Notes: generated from the letters alone by a model not told the origin. A DNA stretch of 64,000 nt from CAYONZ01 sp964405465 (GCA_964405465.1 CAYONZ010000016.1:7528-71527); one strand, 5' to 3'; shown: positions 52,743-62,329, numbered from the stretch's first letter. A program made the numbers and translations.

Positions 52743-52883
52743 AGGAAATACTATTTTCGCGCGTTCCTAAAAAAATCTTTCGCGTAGTACTTTGGGCTAG
52801 TGGTCGAGTGGAGTTCCACTGCGAATTTTCTCGGCGAAGTTGGCCAGTGAAGTTCTGCTGTCTAGACCTGTACCGCCACAAAT

Positions 52884-52912
52884 TTGACAAGCAGTCGACA
52901 CTCCGGTCTAAT
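52884..52912 (+). promoter_or_regulatory. Sigma70-type promoter for the pilMNOPQ operon
   Basis: TTGACA (52884-52889), a 17-base spacer and TCTAAT (52907-52912): a near-consensus promoter giving a leader of about 40 bases before the pilM ATG. Confidence 0.7.
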
Positions 52913-52958
52913 TTAACTTGAGGCATCGAGTTAACTTCTTGTGAAAGGCATCTAAGAA

Positions 52959-54011
52959 ATGTTCTTCAATTCAAAAAAAGTTCTGGGCGTTGATATTGGA
53001 ACAAGCTCAGTCAAAGTTGCAGAAATTGAAGTCTCTCGAAAGGGGTTGAGCCTCAATAAGTTTTCTGTTTTTCCCCTCAATCCAGGTGCCGTAAGTAATG
53101 GCGAAGTCATCGATGCCCATGCCGTGACGAATGCTCTTTCGCAAGCTATCAAGGCGTCAAAGAGCAAGAGAAAAACTGCTGCCACTGCAATGTGGGGCAA
53201 CACCGTGATCGTAAAAAAAATCACGCGGCCTCGTATCGATAATCCGGCGACACTTGATGAAGAAATTCAGTATGAGGCCTCTCACTACATTCCGTTTCCA
53301 ATTGAAGAGGTAAGTCTCGAATATCATATTTTAAAAACTGCAAAAAATGCAGCCGAGAGCATGGAGATTCTTTTGGTCGCGGCCAAGCGTGAATTTATAT
53401 TTCGGTACATCGAGGCGATCGAAGGATCAGGGCTCAAGTGCAAGTTGATGGATGTCAGTGGGTTTGCCTTGGCAAATTCTTTTGAAGCGAATTATGGCGT
53501 GACCGATACGCCTGTCGCTGTTTTAAATATCGGGGCAGGTATCACCAACTTTATTGTCGTTGAACGAGGAGAAGTGATCTTCAGTCGTGATATTCCTGTC
53601 GGTGGGCTTTTGTACACGATGGACATCAATAAAATGATGGGCGTGAGCATGACCGAGGCCGAAGCACTCAAAATAAGTGCGTGTATGGGGCAAGAGGCAC
53701 CCGACGAAGTAAATCGAATTATTCAGTCAACCAACGATGCCGTGATCGATGAAATTCGCAATGGGTTTGAATTTTTCTCGGCCACCTCTGGAGGAAGTTC
53801 GATTTCAAAATTCTATGTTTCAGGCGGTGGTATGTTTGTCCCGGGTCTCATAGATTCAATCAGCAAAGCCGTTGGTATCCCGTATGAAGTTTTTGATCCA
53901 TTGGCAAAGGTGACGATTCACAAGTCGATCACTCCAGAATATGCAAATCAGATCCGTCCCTTGTGTGGAGTTGTTCTTGGACTTGGCATGCGACAAGAAG
54001 GTGACTCATGA
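52959..54011 (+). CDS. pilM: Type IV pilus assembly ATPase-like protein PilM
   Basis: 350 residues, actin-like fold. The N-terminal VLGVDIGTSSVKVAEIEVSRKG is the phosphate-1 motif, followed by DEEIQYEASHYIPFPIEEV, the VLNIGAGITNFIVVERG connect region and VSGGGMFVPGLIDSI. PilM is the cytoplasmic hub that binds the PilN N-terminus. Start ATG 52959; it overlaps pilN by 4 bases. Confidence 0.95.
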   Translation: MFFNSKKVLGVDIGTSSVKVAEIEVSRKGLSLNKFSVFPLNPGAVSNGEVIDAHAVTNALSQAIKASKSKRKTAATAMWGNTVIVKKITRPRIDNPATLDEEIQYEASHYIPFPIEEVSLEYHILKTAKNAAESMEILLVAAKREFIFRYIEAIEGSGLKCKLMDVSGFALANSFEANYGVTDTPVAVLNIGAGITNFIVVERGEVIFSRDIPVGGLLYTMDINKMMGVSMTEAEALKISACMGQEAPDEVNRIIQSTNDAVIDEIRNGFEFFSATSGGSSISKFYVSGGGMFVPGLIDSISKAVGIPYEVFDPLAKVTIHKSITPEYANQIRPLCGVVLGLGMRQEGDS

Positions 54012-54613
54012 TCAAAATTAACCTTCTTCGCCGAGCCGGTTCCGCAACAGTTATAGCTCCAGTTGGGACTGGGGTTTACAATCTTGGCGGCGCGCTTTCG
54101 CGCGATGATCAAAAAGTCGCTGGTGGTAAACTCATTGTGATAATCCTTGCACCTCTTGCTCTCTTTGGCTGGGAGCGCTACCAGCTTACTGAAAAACGTG
54201 AAGCGCTAGAAGTTGTGCGTTCCGAGGTCGCGAAGCTTGAGCAACAAAAGGGAGCCTTTCAAGGTACTGCACCGATGGTACAGAAATACACTGAAGACAA
54301 AAAGCGAATTGAAAAACAGCTCGATGTTTTGAAGGTTCTGGCAAAGGATAGACTTCGTCCAGTTAAAACTCTCGACATGATTCAAACTTTGGTTCCCAAA
54401 GGGGTTTGGCTGAAAAAGGTCGACATGCTTGGTGATAAAGTGGTGATGAGCGGCTTTGCCAGTACCGATGAGGGCGTTCCCGAATTAATCAAAGGCATTG
54501 AGACCAGCTCCTATTTTTCTGGGCTGAAGGTAAATGGCATCAATCAAGATGATTCGCTCAAAGGCGCACAAAAGAAATTTGATATCGAATTCATGATAGG
54601 AAAAAAAGAATGA
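54008..54613 (+). CDS. pilN: Type IV pilus alignment protein PilN
   Basis: 201 residues. The N-terminus begins with the PilM-binding INLLRRAG motif. One membrane helix lies at ~42-58 (GKLIVIILAPLALFGW), followed by a coiled coil (~60-105) and a periplasmic ferredoxin-like domain (VPKGVWLKKVDMLGDKVVMSGFASTDEGVPELIKGIETSSYF). It overlaps pilM and pilO by 4 bases each. Confidence 0.9.
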   Translation: MIKINLLRRAGSATVIAPVGTGVYNLGGALSRDDQKVAGGKLIVIILAPLALFGWERYQLTEKREALEVVRSEVAKLEQQKGAFQGTAPMVQKYTEDKKRIEKQLDVLKVLAKDRLRPVKTLDMIQTLVPKGVWLKKVDMLGDKVVMSGFASTDEGVPELIKGIETSSYFSGLKVNGINQDDSLKGAQKKFDIEFMIGKKE

Positions 54614-55221
54614 ACTTAGTGTCGACAATTGCCAGACTTGAATGGAGCCGAGTACTGATCATCGGCGCAGTTTGCGCGCTTCTTTATTTTTTTATTTTAA
54701 TGGATCATGGAGAAACAATTGATGCACAGATTCAGGCGGCATCGAATGACAAAGCGAAAGCCACTGATTTGCTGAAAAAAGCAAAAGAGGCTTCCGAAAA
54801 TGCGAGTAAGTTTGAAGAAGAGGTCAATCGTTTGGCAGCTCAATTTTCTGAGTTGGTCACTTATCTACCTGATAAAATGAATATCGCAGAGCTCAATGAT
54901 TTGATTTCAAAAGAGGCCATCGCTTCTGGAGTCAAAACTAAGAAATTTGAGCCCCGCAATCGCTCTGATCGTTTGGAGTTTTACGAGGCACTTCGCATTG
55001 ATATCAAACTTCAGGGAACGTTCACGCAGGTGGTGAGCTTTCTTTCGCGTCTGACCAAAGTACCGCGTTTGATCACTGTGGAGAATGTCGCGATGCAGAC
55101 TTTTCAGAGCGATCTAGAATCTGCGGTACTTGATTTTTCTGCAACCTTGGTAGGTTACCGCTATATTCCTGAAGCCGCGGCAAAAGATGCCAATGCTGGA
55201 AATGCGCAGGAGAAAAGATGA
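54610..55221 (+). CDS. pilO: Type IV pilus alignment protein PilO
   Basis: 203 residues. Membrane helix ~16-33 (VLIIGAVCALLYFFILM), coiled coil ~40-75 (DAQIQAASNDKAKATDLLKKAKEA), then a ferredoxin-like domain with TYLPDKMNIAELNDLISKEAIASGV and YEALRIDIKLQGTFTQVVSFLSRLTKVPRLITVENV. PilO pairs with PilN and contacts PilP. Coupled by 4-base overlaps on both sides. Confidence 0.92.
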   Translation: MNLVSTIARLEWSRVLIIGAVCALLYFFILMDHGETIDAQIQAASNDKAKATDLLKKAKEASENASKFEEEVNRLAAQFSELVTYLPDKMNIAELNDLISKEAIASGVKTKKFEPRNRSDRLEFYEALRIDIKLQGTFTQVVSFLSRLTKVPRLITVENVAMQTFQSDLESAVLDFSATLVGYRYIPEAAAKDANAGNAQEKR

Positions 55222-55943
55222 CAGCTCCAGCAGTTTTTCGATTTTATCTCTACGTGAAACAGAATATGAATCAGCGAGTGGATCCGTCTGCGAACCAGCA
55301 GCCAGTGAAGCGGCATGTGCACAGAGAAACAAACAGACAAATCAACAAACTGTTGCGTGCGTTTTTGCTTATTCCGATCGTGGGGTTTTCTGTTTCTGTT
55401 TTGGCTGTTGATGCTCCTGGCTCAGGTCCAAAGGCTCCGCAGACACCAATTGAGAAGGCGAGAGCCGCCAAGCAGGCCGGAGATGCAAATGCTAAAAGCA
55501 AAGATGCTGCGATAAATGAAATCGCAGTAGGCACAGGGTCTGATGGAACGATGAAAGACGAATCGAAGAATTCTATCATTGGTTTCATGGATCCATTTGA
55601 GTACGACTCAAGAGGACGACGCGATCCTTTCGTCCTGCAAATTGAAGAAAAGCCTCTCCCGACTGGACAATTGCACGGACCTTTCTTGCCGATACAGAAA
55701 TTTGATTTAAATTCGCTCGCGCTTATCGGTATAATTTGGGATGTGTCGCATCCACGCGCCATGATCATGGATCCTGAAAAAAAGGTTCATATCTTGGGGC
55801 CGAATGCGAAGGTCGGAAATCGAAATGGATATATCGCCGTCATTCGTGAAGGTGAAATAGTGGTCGTTGAAACCCAAGAGCAAGAAGGCAAATTGGTTTC
55901 AACCGCGCAGGTCGTAAAGATTTCGCAGCCACTTAACAAGTAA
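55218..55943 (+). CDS. pilP: Type IV pilus assembly protein PilP
   Basis: 241 residues. The ATG at 55218 overlaps pilO; an ATG at 55266 could also serve. The N-terminus has a ~45-residue hydrophilic lead, then a hydrophobic helix (ALLIPIVGFSVSVLAV). There is no lipobox, unlike the usual PilP. The periplasmic part ends in the PilP domain: YDSRGRRDPFVLQIEE, LNSLALIGIIWDVSHPRAMIMDPEKKVHILGPNAKVG. PilP links PilNO to the secretin PilQ. It lies 19 bp before pilQ. Confidence 0.9.
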   Translation: MTAPAVFRFYLYVKQNMNQRVDPSANQQPVKRHVHRETNRQINKLLRAFLLIPIVGFSVSVLAVDAPGSGPKAPQTPIEKARAAKQAGDANAKSKDAAINEIAVGTGSDGTMKDESKNSIIGFMDPFEYDSRGRRDPFVLQIEEKPLPTGQLHGPFLPIQKFDLNSLALIGIIWDVSHPRAMIMDPEKKVHILGPNAKVGNRNGYIAVIREGEIVVVETQEQEGKLVSTAQVVKISQPLNK

Positions 55944-55962
55944 GTAAAAAGGGAGTGTTAGG

Positions 55963-58029
55963 ATGACAGTCCGAAAGTTTGTCGCTGTATTGGCAGCGAT
56001 CTCATTGTTGGCATCGTGCAGTTCTTCGCCGCACACAGAAGAGGCCTCAGGCGCGTCTGCAGAGGGCGATACGGCAAGTACTGAACAGGTCAATCCAGAG
56101 TTGGCACAAGAGGAGCTCAATCTAAACGGCACCCCCGAAGCAAACTCAGCGCCTGCTGAACAGGCCGCTCCAGTTGAGTCCGCGCCAACCGACGTGGCTC
56201 AGCAAACCGCTCCGGCCGAAGTCATGCAGCAGCCGGCCCAGTCAGAGCCTGCACCAGTTGCACTGCAGCCGACCTCTCAGGCAGTCGATATCACCAATAT
56301 CAAGTATCAGTCAGCGAAAGATGGTGGGTCGGTTGTGATTGAAGCAACAGGAGTTGCAACCTACAGAACAAGAGAAAGCAGCAATCAAAACCAGGTGGTG
56401 ATCGAGGTTGCAAACGCCAGACTTCCAAGTCGTTTGAAACGCCCATTCAATACCAAAGATTTTAAACAATCTGTTGCCTCGGTCCAGGCATATCAAGAGC
56501 CTGGGGCAACGACGGCTCGAGTGGTGATTCAATTTCGTGAGCCAACAAACCCCCAGGTTACGCAAGAGGGCAAACGCATTGTGATTACGCCTTTCGCGTC
56601 TTCAATCGCAAGTGCTTCCGCCAATATTGAACCATCAGTAGAGGCTGCGTCTGTCGAAACAAAAGTTGAAGAGGTTGAAGAGGTACCCGTTGTCGAGGCT
56701 GAACCAACAGAAGAAACATCAGTTGAAGCCAAAGTGAGCGCCGGAAGCCGACCGTTCTCAAAGAGCACTCTTGACGACATGTCCTCTGGCGAACAGCGCT
56801 ATTACGGAAAGAGAATTTCAGTAGAAGTGACTGACACTCCCGTGCGTGATGTTCTTCACTTTATTGCTGATCAGAGTGGGGCCAACCTTATTATTGCTGA
56901 AGAAATTAAGGGCAATATCACCTTAAAGCTTCGGCAATTGCCATGGGATCAAGCGCTTCATTTGATAATGAAAGCCAAAAATCTAGGTTACGCGAGACAA
57001 GGTTCTGTACTGCGAATTGCTCCTTTGCAAGCGCTAGTCGACGAAGCAAAAGCTGCGCGTGATGCCCTCGATAGTTCCCGCAATGCCCAGCCACTCAAGC
57101 TGCGGGTTATTCCCGTGAGTTACGCAAGAGCAACCGACCTAGTTGGGCAAGTTGGAAAGTTTAAGTCGGCCAGAGGAACCGTCGAGGCCGATGCGCGAAC
57201 AGGTTCATTGATTATCACCGACATCATTGAAAACATCGAAAGAATCACCAATCTGGTCAAAGCCCTCGACACGCCACCACTACAAGTCTTGATCGAAGCA
57301 AAGATTGTCGAAGCTGCTGAGAGCTTTTCAAAGAGTTTCGGTATCAATTGGCAAATGGGTGGAGCCACAATTGAAACCGGTGGGGACCTCAACATCACGC
57401 CCGATTTTCGAGTCAACACCGGCACGATACCTGGTGCGATGCAGTTCAACCTAGCGATGGGTACAATTCCTGTGTTGGGCGACCTCGATATCCGCTTAGG
57501 TCTTTTCGAAAAAGAAGATCAGGTCAAAATCATTTCAAGTCCAAGAGTGATGGTCCTCAATAATGAAACGGCCTCGATCGATCAAAAGACGGGCTTACCG
57601 CAAACCACAGTGACTCAAGTTGGAAATGCTCCACAGACGTCGACCACCTATCTCGATATTCCAACCTCACTTTCTGTTACTCCGCAGATCACTGCTGATT
57701 CTGATGTGATTCTCAATGTCGATATCCAGCGGCAATTTGCCTCGGGTATCGCAACAGGCAGCACCTCGCCTAACATCAATCGTCGTCAGGCCAAAACCAA
57801 AGTATTGGTTCGTAACGGTGCCACGGCCGTGATTGGTGGGATGTTCCAATCTGATACGACGACCACTGAATCGGGTGTGCCGTTTTTAAAAGACATTCCC
57901 GTTTTGGGATGGCTCTTTAAGAAGTGGGATAAGGTTTCTGCTAAAAACGAGCTGATCTTGTTTATAACGCCACGTATAGTAAACAACCAGTCTGCCGATA
58001 AGAGTCTAGCGAAAGGTGAATCGCTATGA
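55963..58029 (+). CDS. pilQ: Type IV pilus secretin PilQ
   Basis: 688 residues. The N-terminus has a signal ending in a lipobox, LLASC (Cys ~20) followed by Ser, so the secretin is predicted to be a lipoprotein. A Pro/Ala/Gln/Glu-rich segment (~30-105), one AMIN domain (~108-215), a second acidic linker (VEEVEEVPVVEAEPTEE), the secretin/TonB short domain (ISVEVTDTPVRDVLHFIADQSGANLII), the N1 domain and the C-terminal secretin core (VKIISSPRVMVLNNETASI, NGATAVIGGMFQSD, ITPRIV) follow. It forms the outer-membrane pilus channel. GGGAGTG precedes the ATG; it overlaps the next gene by 4 bases. Confidence 0.95.
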   Translation: MTVRKFVAVLAAISLLASCSSSPHTEEASGASAEGDTASTEQVNPELAQEELNLNGTPEANSAPAEQAAPVESAPTDVAQQTAPAEVMQQPAQSEPAPVALQPTSQAVDITNIKYQSAKDGGSVVIEATGVATYRTRESSNQNQVVIEVANARLPSRLKRPFNTKDFKQSVASVQAYQEPGATTARVVIQFREPTNPQVTQEGKRIVITPFASSIASASANIEPSVEAASVETKVEEVEEVPVVEAEPTEETSVEAKVSAGSRPFSKSTLDDMSSGEQRYYGKRISVEVTDTPVRDVLHFIADQSGANLIIAEEIKGNITLKLRQLPWDQALHLIMKAKNLGYARQGSVLRIAPLQALVDEAKAARDALDSSRNAQPLKLRVIPVSYARATDLVGQVGKFKSARGTVEADARTGSLIITDIIENIERITNLVKALDTPPLQVLIEAKIVEAAESFSKSFGINWQMGGATIETGGDLNITPDFRVNTGTIPGAMQFNLAMGTIPVLGDLDIRLGLFEKEDQVKIISSPRVMVLNNETASIDQKTGLPQTTVTQVGNAPQTSTTYLDIPTSLSVTPQITADSDVILNVDIQRQFASGIATGSTSPNINRRQAKTKVLVRNGATAVIGGMFQSDTTTTESGVPFLKDIPVLGWLFKKWDKVSAKNELILFITPRIVNNQSADKSLAKGESL

Positions 58030-58724
58030 AACTACGCAAGCCCCAAGAAAACCTGCTGATCCTGGCCATGACTTTGACGGGCCTGCTTTTTTCTGCGCCG
58101 GGCTGCGGCAAAAAATCTAATTCTCTCTCTGAGGGGCTTTCCATGCAAGTGGCTCCCGACACAGCCATTGTGGTTCCCGGAAAAAGCTCATCTTGCAATG
58201 ACTTGCACGAGGCCAAACTCAATCCCACAGCAGGAATCAATCAATCGGTAGGTCCCTATCGTCTCTATTTTCCACGTTTTCGTTTCAAATGGAACGGGTC
58301 AGAATCGGAGAATGCTCCAACTGGAGCAGGGACAACACTTTACATAGCAGCCATGCGCTTCACGGTGAACTCCCCATCCATCAACGGAGGAGCCGATTTT
58401 AAATACGAATTCGATACAGCCGAGATCGAGGCTCTTTTTGGCAAACCAGGTGGCAAAATTGACGGCGCCAACAATAACTTTTTTCAAATTCTTTCCGACC
58501 AAAACAGTGTTGGAAGTCCAGGCACCGATAATCAGAACGATAGAAGTTTTGCGTCCTATCCCACATGCGGTCTGGCCATCGGCGGCATACCGATAGATGA
58601 AAAAGAAACGCCAAATTTCAAAGCATCAGGCAAGATCACAATCATTGGCTACATAGTGAATGCGGACTACACACAGCGTCCTGTAAAGATTCAGGCGCCT
58701 GCCAAACTCCAGTATTTTAAATAA
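58026..58724 (+). CDS. Putative lipoprotein coupled to pilQ, unknown function
   Basis: 232 residues with a hydrophobic signal (LLILAMTLTGLLFSAPGC); the Cys at ~27 has Ala-Pro-Gly before it, a weak lipobox. The mature protein is mostly beta and Asn/Gly/Ser-rich (IDGANNNFFQILSDQN). It overlaps the pilQ stop by 4 bases, so it belongs to the pil operon. The Myxococcus secretin needs the pilotin Tgl, but that is a TPR protein and this one has no TPR. A partner or pilotin role for PilQ is inference. Confidence 0.7.
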   Translation: MKLRKPQENLLILAMTLTGLLFSAPGCGKKSNSLSEGLSMQVAPDTAIVVPGKSSSCNDLHEAKLNPTAGINQSVGPYRLYFPRFRFKWNGSESENAPTGAGTTLYIAAMRFTVNSPSINGGADFKYEFDTAEIEALFGKPGGKIDGANNNFFQILSDQNSVGSPGTDNQNDRSFASYPTCGLAIGGIPIDEKETPNFKASGKITIIGYIVNADYTQRPVKIQAPAKLQYFK

Positions 58725-59060
58725 TTCCATTCATGAATTAAAGGCCTTTATGGGGGAGCGGCGGCCGAAAACACCATCTTCGTGCCCCATGGGTAAACTT
58801 TTAAGCGACGGCAATTTTCATGTCCCGACATAAAGTGCCTATCTGAAAAGCTAGATCCCATGGATTTTTTAGAGTCGTTCTCCAAGACCCCGGCTCCGCT
58901 CAGTTTCCAGAGCTCCTGGCCTTCTTGCAGCCTCCAAATCTTTTGGCTTTCTTTCAGTCTCCAATTCTACTGACTTCTGTGGCGTTTACCTCGCATTTCC
59001 ATCAATGGATCTGTGTTCCCCGGTATCGTGGCTTCTTCTTGGCCCATAGCCAAGAGTTAG

Positions 59061-59086
59061 GCCGCCCAAGAAAACTCTTGGGCGGC
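59061..59086. other. Perfect 11-bp hairpin
   Basis: GCCGCCCAAGA / TCTTGGGCGGC with loop AAAC. It is G+C-rich, has no T run on either side and lies in non-coding sequence. It could be an RNA structure or a protein-binding palindrome. Confidence 0.7.
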
Positions 59087-59450
59087 TGGCATTCCTCCAC
59101 TCTCAATTTTTTCAGAGACTATTTTTTATGGCCAGAGAGCATTCACTTGTCCACTTTGGCCCATAGGAGCAATTGGCGTGGCCTGCGTTTCCAATAGGTG
59201 TCGGCTCCAATGGGTGTCGAGTTGAAGTTTCTTTGGCCATTTCCAAAGGCTGTCCATCGCATATCATTAATTCAAGCGTCGCCGTGGCTAGCGATCAATT
59301 AACAGGAGACACGGCTGTGGCCGCCTGCTCCAAGGCAGTTTTGGGAGGGGTCTCATCTGGCCGGCCTACCTCGCTGAATTTAGAGAAAAAATTTGTGCGT
59401 GGCCCGCCGGCGAGATAGCTCACTTATTCTCTAGCCAATATCTTACCAAA

Positions 59451-59591
59451 AAAAAAGAAGGCCCGCCTTAAATGTCGTGCTTCTGCTGCCGAATTTGCCC
59501 TAGTGAGATTTCCTCCCCCCTCCAAAAAAGAATGCCAATCTCAAATATCATACTTCTACTGCCGAATTTCGACCGCGTGAGATTCCATCCC
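59451..59591. repeat. Imperfect direct repeat, two ~67-bp units
   Basis: Units 59451-59517 and 59524-59591 begin AAAAAAGAA and share CTGCCGAATTT, GTGAGATT and CCTCCC/CATCCC endings, roughly 70% alike by eye. No coding frame runs through them. Confidence 0.6.
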
Positions 59592-59851
59592 AGGTTTCGG
59601 TCCTCAGACCACTAATGAAAACAGAACAAATTAAAAAAACTCGTGCCTAAGTCCAAATTAAATAGCCACTTTGTGCTTCCCGCAATTCCAACAACGTTCA
59701 ATGGTCTCAATGTCCATATGACTCGAAGTCACCCCGCATCTTGAATCCTCCAAACTACGAGTTCCTCAGTTTTAGTATTTCGATTTGATTGATCCCCACA
59801 AACCTTTGGCCAGGCCTGTGCGTCAAAAATTTTGAAGGTGCATTTGCTTTT

Positions 59852-61372
59852 ATGTTGTCGGTATCTAGATTCATGGATTTGTTCGAATACTCAAAAAACA
59901 ACATCAAAAAATCTGAACTGGAGCCAGCGTCCGATCTGTCTGAAGTTCCTTCTTGCGCTGAAACTCCAAGCTTTTCTGTATCCACGCCAGCCTGGTCCGC
60001 AGCAAACAATCAGTCTCCGAGGGCATCACAAGAGCTGCCACCTAAAAAGCCAGATTGCTCTCAAGAGCTGGCGTCCCAAGACCTTTCGAAAAAATCCTCT
60101 TCTATTCTCGCAAATGAATTTTCGGTGCTCGAAGTGCAGAAAGCCACTGACCTCCCGGCATTTCAAAACCAATCCGCCGAAGCTTCGCTTCCGAGCTTAA
60201 ATTTAACATGGGGTTTGGAGCCACTGGCGGCAAGAATGCGTCCAAAGCGACTAGAAGATCTTGTTGGCCAGCAACACCTGCTGCGACCCGGGACAATTTG
60301 GTACAAGGCCATTCAGTCGGGCCAGGTTCCCTCCTTGATTCTTTTTGGGCCTCCAGGTGCAGGAAAGTCTTCATTGATTGAGATCATCATGCAAACAACT
60401 CGTGCACATGTTGAGCGGGTGAGCGCGACTGAATTTACCGCCAAAGTGCTTCGTGAAGTCGCAGCTGCCGCCAAAACCAGAAAGATTGAACGGCGACAAC
60501 GCACACTTTTCTTTGTTGATGAAATTCATCGGCTGACCTCTACCCAGCAAGACCTCCTGCTTCCACACACTGAAAGTGGAGACATGATTTTGCTGGGTGC
60601 GACCACCGAAAATCCCAGTTTCAATATCGCTCGAGCTCTTCGCAGTCGATGCCAAATTCTCGAACTCAAATCTTTAAACAGTTCCGACCATCTTATCTTA
60701 TTGAATCGAGCCGCTCGGCTCCTAGGCATTGAGCTCGAGATGCTGCTCGGTAAAGAAGCCGTTGAGCTTCTGATCTCCGGGAGTGGCGGTGACGCACGAA
60801 CCTTATTGAATCGCTTTGAACTCATTTACAACGCTTTTATTTTGTCGCCAGACGATCAATCGTCCGCAATGGTTAATTCTGGCGAGGCTCCGACTAATGA
60901 ATTAGATACTAGGAGTCGATTCCCTCTCGATTCCGCAGGCCTGCAAGTCTTTGCATTTGAAAATGTTAAACCGAATTTAGATAGCCAGACAATGCGTTCG
61001 AATTTGATGTCGGCGTTAATCAAGAGTATGAGGGCTTCTGATCCAGATGATGCAAGTTTCTATTTACGTTCATTGGTCCAAGCCAAAGAGAGTCTCGGGC
61101 ATATATGTCGTCGTTTGGTGATATTCGCATCTGAGGATATCGGCCTTGCAGACTCCACAGCTCTGAGTTTTGCGCTGGCGGCGAGGGATGCCGTTGAGTA
61201 CGTGGGAGATCCAGAGGCTCAGCTCATACTCAGTCATGCGGTGATTTCTCTTGCGAAACGCCCAAAATCAAGAGAGGCCGTGGACGCCATAGAAAAGTCA
61301 ACGGCACGTCTTTCCACAGGTACCAGTCTAAGTATTCCAGCAAAATATAGACTTCATTCTCGCGGGCAATAG
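59852..61372 (+). CDS. rarA: Replication-associated recombination protein A (RarA/MgsA)
   Basis: 506 residues from the ATG at 59852; the true start is unsure (TTG 59789 and ATG 59873 are alternatives). The first ~125 residues are Ser/Pro/Glu-rich and not in other RarA proteins. The AAA+ core starts at LEPLAARMRPKRLEDLVGQQHLL: Walker A GPPGAGKSS, Walker B LFFVDEIHR and sensor 1 LLGATTENPSF. The C-terminal tetramer domain has DPDDASFYLRSLV and FASEDIGLAD. It acts at stalled replication forks. The gene stands alone. Confidence 0.92.
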   Translation: MLSVSRFMDLFEYSKNNIKKSELEPASDLSEVPSCAETPSFSVSTPAWSAANNQSPRASQELPPKKPDCSQELASQDLSKKSSSILANEFSVLEVQKATDLPAFQNQSAEASLPSLNLTWGLEPLAARMRPKRLEDLVGQQHLLRPGTIWYKAIQSGQVPSLILFGPPGAGKSSLIEIIMQTTRAHVERVSATEFTAKVLREVAAAAKTRKIERRQRTLFFVDEIHRLTSTQQDLLLPHTESGDMILLGATTENPSFNIARALRSRCQILELKSLNSSDHLILLNRAARLLGIELEMLLGKEAVELLISGSGGDARTLLNRFELIYNAFILSPDDQSSAMVNSGEAPTNELDTRSRFPLDSAGLQVFAFENVKPNLDSQTMRSNLMSALIKSMRASDPDDASFYLRSLVQAKESLGHICRRLVIFASEDIGLADSTALSFALAARDAVEYVGDPEAQLILSHAVISLAKRPKSREAVDAIEKSTARLSTGTSLSIPAKYRLHSRGQ

Positions 61373-61914
61373 TGCGAGCTATGACTAACTCTCGAGCGCC
61401 TCAGATCTAAACCAAATACTCGATCTGTTTCCTGCTGGTAGATCCGACAAGTTTGTAAATTTAAAAACTCGACCATGATAGTGGGCAGTAACCTAAATTT
61501 GTTGAGGCTGGTCTGGTCGACTCCCAAGTCTTAGGCAGTCACCCACTCAGCTGCTCTTCATGTATGCAGTTAGGAAATTTAAATTTTGGAACAAACACCA
61601 ATCTGCCTTCTGAAATGCCGTCGAGCCTTCCTGAGGTTGCCAACTTTCCTGGGGCCATCGATTGTCCGCAAATCAATACCAAGCACAACGTTCCCCAAAT
61701 TGGGTTTCATTTTGGGGCAGGAAGCCGAGTAGAAGTCTTCAAATAGAAAAGTGAGGAGCAGAATGCAGGCGGCGATATCAGGAGCATCTTTTACCGCATT
61801 CTTTCTAGATCGTAGGAAAGAAGTCATTTCGGAAGTTCAAAGACTTCCACCTTCCAAAATTGAGTTCCATTCGCAAAAAACAGAATCGGTCCAATTCAAT
61901 TGGCTTGAGTTCAT
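61373..61914. other. 542-bp region without a supported gene
   Basis: Short open frames occur on both strands but none shows a ribosome site or plausible protein. I see no repeat or RNA gene here. Confidence 0.45.
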
Positions 61915-62217
61915 CTACGCGCGATATGCAATAAGGCTAATGCATCTAGCTCCACCATCACATTTAACTGAGTGTCTGGTATTAGCTGGAATCTCAATTC
62001 GATCCCCAGGTCGCAGCAACAGTTTGTTGCCTGAAATGTTAAGGAGCAACTGGCCCTCCATAATTTGTCGAACTTCTTCGAACGGGTGTCGATGATCCGT
62101 CTGGTAGTCACCTGGTTCAAGTGTCTCCATTTCGCTCTGAAGGTCATCATTTTCGAATGCCGACCTAATTATTTCATGTGTTGGAGCCGCTTCCGCTTGC
62201 CATCGTCGAACTAACAT
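61915..62217 (-). CDS. Small single-domain cupin protein
   Basis: 100 residues from the ATG at 62217, with GAGGTGG just before it. A cupin_2 barrel: the metal-binding motif 1 DHRHPFEEVRQIMEGQLLLNI (His, His, Glu) and motif 2 LRPGDRIEIPANTRHSV (Pro-Gly-Asp ... His). The metal ligands look complete. Small cupins bind metals and small molecules or act as sensors or sugar isomerases; the substrate is not clear. It is monocistronic and on the strand opposite to its neighbours. Confidence 0.85.
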   Translation of the reverse strand: MLVRRWQAEAAPTHEIIRSAFENDDLQSEMETLEPGDYQTDHRHPFEEVRQIMEGQLLLNISGNKLLLRPGDRIEIPANTRHSVKCDGGARCISLIAYRA

Positions 62218-62329
62218 TTCCACCTCGTTTCAAAATGATAGGGTTGAAAATAATGTTAAACCACCAAAAGAACAAGACTAAAGAGCCTCATGATTTTTAT
62301 CGATAAGAAGTCATTCCAGGGGGATTTTT

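Larger units (their letters stand above)
58725..59788. other. 1.06-kb non-coding region with hairpin and repeats
   Basis: Short frames here have no ribosome site, no typical start context and atypical composition, so I call none. A very strong hairpin (59061-59086) and an imperfect direct repeat (59451-59591) are listed below. Otherwise nothing recognisable. Confidence 0.5.

Noticed and set aside
58925..59418. Two short frames (90 and 81 residues) in the non-coding region
   Set aside because: No ribosome sites, no recognisable domains, and a strong hairpin interrupts the first; odd composition.
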